A DNA stretch of 8,403 nucleotides from Elusimicrobiota bacterium (GTDB lineage: Bacteria > CG03 > SLGR01 > PWQF01), in contig PWOI01000155.1 of NCBI GenBank assembly GCA_003557485.1, forward strand, positions 1-8,403. The letters are read 5' to 3'. The notes beneath the pieces are model-generated. The model was not told the DNA's origin, made no database searches, and saw nothing but the letters and a program-made list of their open reading frames with translations. Shown piece by piece: positions 5,525 to 8,403 of this stretch. How positions within the stretch are numbered: position 1 is the stretch's first letter; the number at the start of each line of letters is the position of its first letter. A program made the translations under genes and the position numbers.

Positions 5525-6091
5525 TTATCTTATTCTCTTGAAATATCTTATAAATTGTTCCGCTGCTTTAGATGATTTTATAATAACCGAGGATTCTTTA
5601 TTTTCTTCAAAAGCTGTAAATGTCCAGTTATGCGAACCGAGAATACTAATATAATCATCTATTACTATCAATTTTGTATGCATAACTTTATTGGGTGAAT
5701 TCAATCTGACATTTATTCCTGCATCTTGCAGCATCTCCTTGGCTTTCAGATTGCCTCTTATAAGATAGTTCTTTTTGTGGCTATATTCAAGGATACAATC
5801 TACTTTAACACCCCTTTCATGTGCCCTTATTAATTCATTAAGAGCTCTATTAACAATAAAAAATCTGCTTTCTGATGGTACAACTCCATATATAGCAACA
5901 TAGATGGACTCTTCTGCTTGCTGTAGAAGAGGAATAAGTTCCTGTATGTACTCATTCTCAAAAACAATCTGAAGAGAATCAGCCTGATAATCCCTTTGGC
6001 CTGAAGAATCAGAAGCAGTCAACGCTATAAAAAATATAAAGAATAGGATTAATCTACCGATTTTTAATCCCTTCTTAATTAATAATATCAT
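5525..6091 (-). CDS. Secreted one-HKD phospholipase D/Nuc-type protein
   Basis: A 188-residue phospholipase D superfamily protein. A basic N-terminus (KKGLKIGR) and hydrophobic stretch (13-25) form a signal peptide. The catalytic motif is complete: H138-x-K140-x4-D145, then G152, S153 and N155. Only one HKD motif is present, as in the Nuc/bacterial endonuclease subgroup, whose members work as dimers with one motif per subunit. The length fits that group. Members hydrolyse DNA or phospholipids; the substrate cannot be told from sequence. The sequence SIYVAIYGV (62-70) and GVKVDCILEY (94-103) match the core strands. AGGA lies 9 bases before the ATG. It heads the operon with the coiled-coil and TPR genes. 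Confidence 0.9.
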   Translation of the reverse strand: MILLIKKGLKIGRLILFFIFFIALTASDSSGQRDYQADSLQIVFENEYIQELIPLLQQAEESIYVAIYGVVPSESRFFIVNRALNELIRAHERGVKVDCILEYSHKKNYLIRGNLKAKEMLQDAGINVRLNSPNKVMHTKLIVIDDYISILGSHNWTFTAFEENKESSVIIKSSKAAEQFIRYFKRIR

Positions 6092-6155
6092 AATAATTGT
6101 TCCTAAGCCTTCTTTCTATATGCGAGGAATGCAGCAGTGCGTTTTTTCTGGTTTT

Positions 6156-6183
6156 ATTGTACCACATCTTTATAAAAATACAA
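6156..6183 (-). promoter_or_regulatory. Likely promoter of the PLD operon
   Basis: On the - strand: TTGTAT (6183-6178), a 16-base spacer, then TACAAT (6161-6156; 5 of 6), preceded by TGG, an extended -10. The -35 is weak (3 of 6), which the extended -10 may offset. The leader would be about 58 bases. Confidence 0.5.
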
Positions 6184-6351
6184 TTTCATATTTCTATCTA
6201 TCCTTTGCATAAATTATTAATCATGTATTTAGCCTCTCATTAAATATTTTTCTATAAAACTGCGTACAGCTAAACTACCCTGACAACAACATTTAAAATG
6301 CAATAGCAATAAAAGGGTATATAATAATGTAGCATCCATCACTTTTATAAG

Positions 6352-6382
6352 AATTGGAAGTCGCAAATTGCGACTTCAAATT
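6352..6382. repeat. 31-bp near-palindrome, copy 3 (intergenic)
   Basis: Centred on A6367. Ten perfect pairs around the core (6357-6377), then one mismatch (positions 5/27) and four more pairs. It differs from copy 1 at only three of 31 positions (8, 15 and 27). Two of these changes (8 and 15) turn G-T mismatches of copy 1 into A-T pairs. It lies 52 bases before the -35 of the next gene. Confidence 0.88.
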
Positions 6383-6433
6383 TTTGCCCGCCTTCCCTCT
6401 TTAAATTTTAACTTACATCCTCAGTCCACAGAC

Positions 6434-6461
6434 TTGACAGTTTTTAAAAGATATTTAGAAT
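6434..6461 (+). promoter_or_regulatory. Promoter of GT4-PfkB gene
   Basis: TTGACA (6434-6439), a 16-base spacer and TAGAAT (6456-6461; 5 of 6). The start would be near 6468, leaving a leader of under 30 bases that contains no Shine-Dalgarno sequence. Confidence 0.65.
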
Positions 6462-6496
6462 TACCTTGATTTCATGTACACTTTTAAAATAACAAA

Positions 6497-8403
6497 ATGC
6501 TAATATCATTCTTAAATCCCCAGGGAAATTTTGACAGCCACGACAGCAGGTGGGTTACCCATCCTGATTTCGGAGGCCAGCTTGTCTATGTAAAGGAACT
6601 GGCTATAGCTATGGCCAGGATGGGACACAAGGTCGATATAGTTACAAGACAGATAATCGATCCTGAATGGCCCGAGTTCTCTGAGCCTTTTGATTCTTAT
6701 GAAGGCGTTGGAAACCTCAGGATTGTCAGGATCAAGTTCGGCCCTGACAGGTTCCTAGATAAAGAGGAACTCTGGCCGCATCTTCTGCCCGGGTACGTTG
6801 AAGAGACTATAAACTTCTATAAAAAAGAAGGACAGATGCCCGATGCCGTAACATCCCACTACGGAGACGGAGGGCTGGCTGCCGCTTACTTTAAAGAAAA
6901 GACAGGAATCCCTTTTACCTTCACTGCCCATTCTCTCGGAGCGCAGAAAATGGATAAGCTTAAAGTAAACAGCAAGAACGCCCGCGATATGGACAAAACC
7001 TATAACTTCTCTCTCAGGCTGCTTGCCGAGCGCACCTGCATAAACAAAGCTGATAAAATTGTCACCAGTACGCTGCAGGAGAGGTTCAGCCAGTATACCC
7101 ACACCGCGTACCAGGAAGCTGTTATTGCGCATGACGAAGAGAAGTTCGCCGTAATACCGCCCGGAGTTTCATTAAAAGTTTTCGATAAGAATATAGAACC
7201 GGACCCGGAAGTCTCTGCTATGCTGACTAAAATTATTAAACGGGATATAGCGTCCGAAAGGCGCTCCCTTCCTGCTATCATATCCTCCAGCAGGCTGGAC
7301 CCCAAAAAGAATGTGGCCGGCATAGTTCGGGCCTTTGGTGAGAGTAAGACCCTTCAGGAGGAGGCCAACCTGGTTATTGTAACAAGAGGGTATCCTAACC
7401 CCCTTAAAGACTACAAAAAAATCAGCAAGGCAAGGGAGGGAATCGTTCTTTTGGAACTGATCTCTCTTATTGACACCTATGGTTTGAGGGGCAAGGTTGC
7501 GATGGTTTCAATTGAAAAACAGGAGAACCTGGCTCATATGTACCGTTTCTTCTCATCCAGCAGGTCTGTCTTCTGCCTTGCGGCCCTTTATGAGCCCTTT
7601 GGGCTTGCTCCTCTGGAAGCTATGGCAAGCGGCCTTCCCGCAGTAGTAACCAAGTTCGGCGGGCCTGCAGAGAGCCTCAGAGAGGGAGACCAGGATTTCG
7701 GCATACTTATAGACCCTACAAACAACGGTGAGCTCGCGGGAGCCCTTCACTCCCTGGTCAGTTCACAGGTAAACTGGGAATCATACGCGCTTAAGGGCTA
7801 TAACAGAGTTCTTGATAAGTTTACATGGGACAAAACCGCTCTTTCCTATATGGAAGTCATAAACGAAATAACAGGTAAAAAGGAAGAAAAACCCCATTTT
7901 GACGTCCCCATACATCCATACTTCATCAATCCGGAGAAGTCCGATCTGCCCGGCCCCGATTCCCTTATAGACCTTTATCTCAGGCTTGATATACTCTGCG
8001 CCGGGGAAACCGTTGTTGACTTCATCTCTAAAAAGAAAACCAATTCCCTGATTGACGCCGAAGAATTTTCCAGATACCTCGGCGGAAACCCGGCCTATGT
8101 CTCGGTATACTGCTCAAAACTTAGCAAGAGGGCCGCGCTTCTGACCAAGCTGGGGAAGGGACATTTTTCTTCGTTTATCGAAACGGAACTTCAGAGAAGC
8201 GGAGTAAATACAGAGTATGTAAAATTCACAGAAAAAGACGATACTTCTGTCGCTTTCTTTACTCATACGCCTACTCATCCCGATTTCCAGAGTATGCACT
8301 CGGCAGATATGCAGCTGAGCATAAAGGATGTTTCCAGTGAGGTGGTGGAACGCGCCGATATAGTCTATACTTCCCTTTCTTCGCTTGTTGAAGAACCTGC
8401 CCG
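6497..8403 (+). CDS. SPS-type GT4 glycosyltransferase fused to PfkB kinase (3' end missing)
   Basis: Open to the window edge: 635 codons visible. Residues 1-460 are a GT4 glycosyltransferase of the sucrose-phosphate/sucrose synthase type: DFGGQLVYVKEL (24-35), SHYGDGG (120-126), TAHSLGAQK (143-151), VIPPGV (219-224), SRLDPKKN (265-272; R266 and K271 for the nucleotide-sugar phosphates), LIDTYGL (324-330) and the EX7E pair E366/E374 in EPFGLAPLEAMASGLP. Relatives transfer glucose or mannose from UDP/GDP-sugar to fructose 6-phosphate, or make and split sucrose. After a proline-rich linker (466-486), residues 497-635 start a PfkB-family sugar kinase: CAGETVVDFIS (501-511), YLGGNPAY (527-534), ALLTKLG (547-553). 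The catalytic GAGD region would lie beyond the edge. The Asn usual in GGxPxN is Tyr534. ATG at 6497 is the first after an in-frame TAA (6485); no ribosome binding site. Sucrose-phosphate-like synthesis coupled to fructokinase is inferred. Confidence 0.88.
   Translation, partial: MLISFLNPQGNFDSHDSRWVTHPDFGGQLVYVKELAIAMARMGHKVDIVTRQIIDPEWPEFSEPFDSYEGVGNLRIVRIKFGPDRFLDKEELWPHLLPGYVEETINFYKKEGQMPDAVTSHYGDGGLAAAYFKEKTGIPFTFTAHSLGAQKMDKLKVNSKNARDMDKTYNFSLRLLAERTCINKADKIVTSTLQERFSQYTHTAYQEAVIAHDEEKFAVIPPGVSLKVFDKNIEPDPEVSAMLTKIIKRDIASERRSLPAIISSSRLDPKKNVAGIVRAFGESKTLQEEANLVIVTRGYPNPLKDYKKISKAREGIVLLELISLIDTYGLRGKVAMVSIEKQENLAHMYRFFSSSRSVFCLAALYEPFGLAPLEAMASGLPAVVTKFGGPAESLREGDQDFGILIDPTNNGELAGALHSLVSSQVNWESYALKGYNRVLDKFTWDKTALSYMEVINEITGKKEEKPHFDVPIHPYFINPEKSDLPGPDSLIDLYLRLDILCAGETVVDFISKKKTNSLIDAEEFSRYLGGNPAYVSVYCSKLSKRAALLTKLGKGHFSSFIETELQRSGVNTEYVKFTEKDDTSVAFFTHTPTHPDFQSMHSADMQLSIKDVSSEVVERADIVYTSLSSLVEEPA

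Larger units (their letters stand above)
6092..6496. other. Divergent intergenic region, PLD operon / GT4-PfkB gene
   Basis: No supportable gene. It holds the leader and promoter of the PLD operon (left), the third copy of the 31-bp palindrome (6352-6382) and the promoter of the glycosyltransferase gene (6434-6461). The sequence next to the palindrome (FYKNW before, FCPPS after if read in the ORF6N frame) is not ORF6N-like, so this copy stands alone. Confidence 0.7.

Noticed and set aside
1-6496. Direct repeat of the tRNA 3' end as an attachment site
   Set aside because: I found no second copy of the GTTCGAATCC...GCCGGCA end within the window and no integrase gene.
6755-7323. Two open frames on the - strand
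   Set aside because: They are antisense to the conserved GT4 domain and have no recognisable motif; shadows of the real gene.

Overview
The window reads as a piece of an uncultured, probably anaerobic bacterial genome. It has a CCA-encoding serine-type tRNA, sigma70-like promoters, an ORF6N-domain gene with a decayed relative, and a DUF134 / NifX-like / metallo-beta-lactamase-fold cassette of a kind common in anaerobes. This mix, with a sucrose-phosphate-synthase-like glycosyltransferase fused to a sugar kinase, would fit candidate-phylum lineages such as Omnitrophota or Elusimicrobiota. That placement is inference; no marker gene here fixes the phylum.

Layout. 1-50 is the 3' end of a tRNA (serine type) on the + strand. 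It converges with a small DUF6788-like gene on the - strand (55-357), whose strong promoter lies in a divergent intergenic region shared with an intact ORF6N-domain gene (434-964, +). 965-1274 holds no gene, only minor repeats and a possible hairpin. 1275-1510 is a truncated second ORF6N copy. 1518-3145 (- strand) is a three-gene cassette transcribed in the order DUF134 regulator, NifX/NifB-type cofactor protein, MBL-fold hydrolase. It starts from a near-consensus promoter flanked by an inverted repeat that looks like an operator. 3395-4033 (-) is a membrane-anchored NERD-domain protein. 4140-6091 (-) is an apparent operon of three exported or membrane-anchored proteins: a one-HKD phospholipase D/Nuc-type enzyme, a coiled-coil protein, and a TPR protein ending in a pseudopilin-like tail. 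6092-6496 is intergenic, with promoters for both neighbours. From 6497 to the window edge (+) runs an incomplete gene for a GT4 glycosyltransferase of the sucrose-phosphate-synthase type fused to a PfkB-family kinase.

The most unusual signal is a 31-bp near-palindrome centred on GTCGCAxATTGCGAC. It occurs inside the intact ORF6N gene, at the same place in the ORF6N pseudogene, and alone in the intergenic region before the glycosyltransferase gene. Between the two ORF6N copies, two stem pairs have changed on both sides so that pairing is kept. This suggests selection on the palindrome itself and not only on the peptide it encodes. The second notable item is the GT4-PfkB fusion, which would put production or salvage of fructose 6-phosphate and its use in (or release from) a sucrose-like disaccharide on one polypeptide. 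The third is the envelope-directed operon pairing a secreted nuclease/phospholipase with two structural proteins of unknown role.
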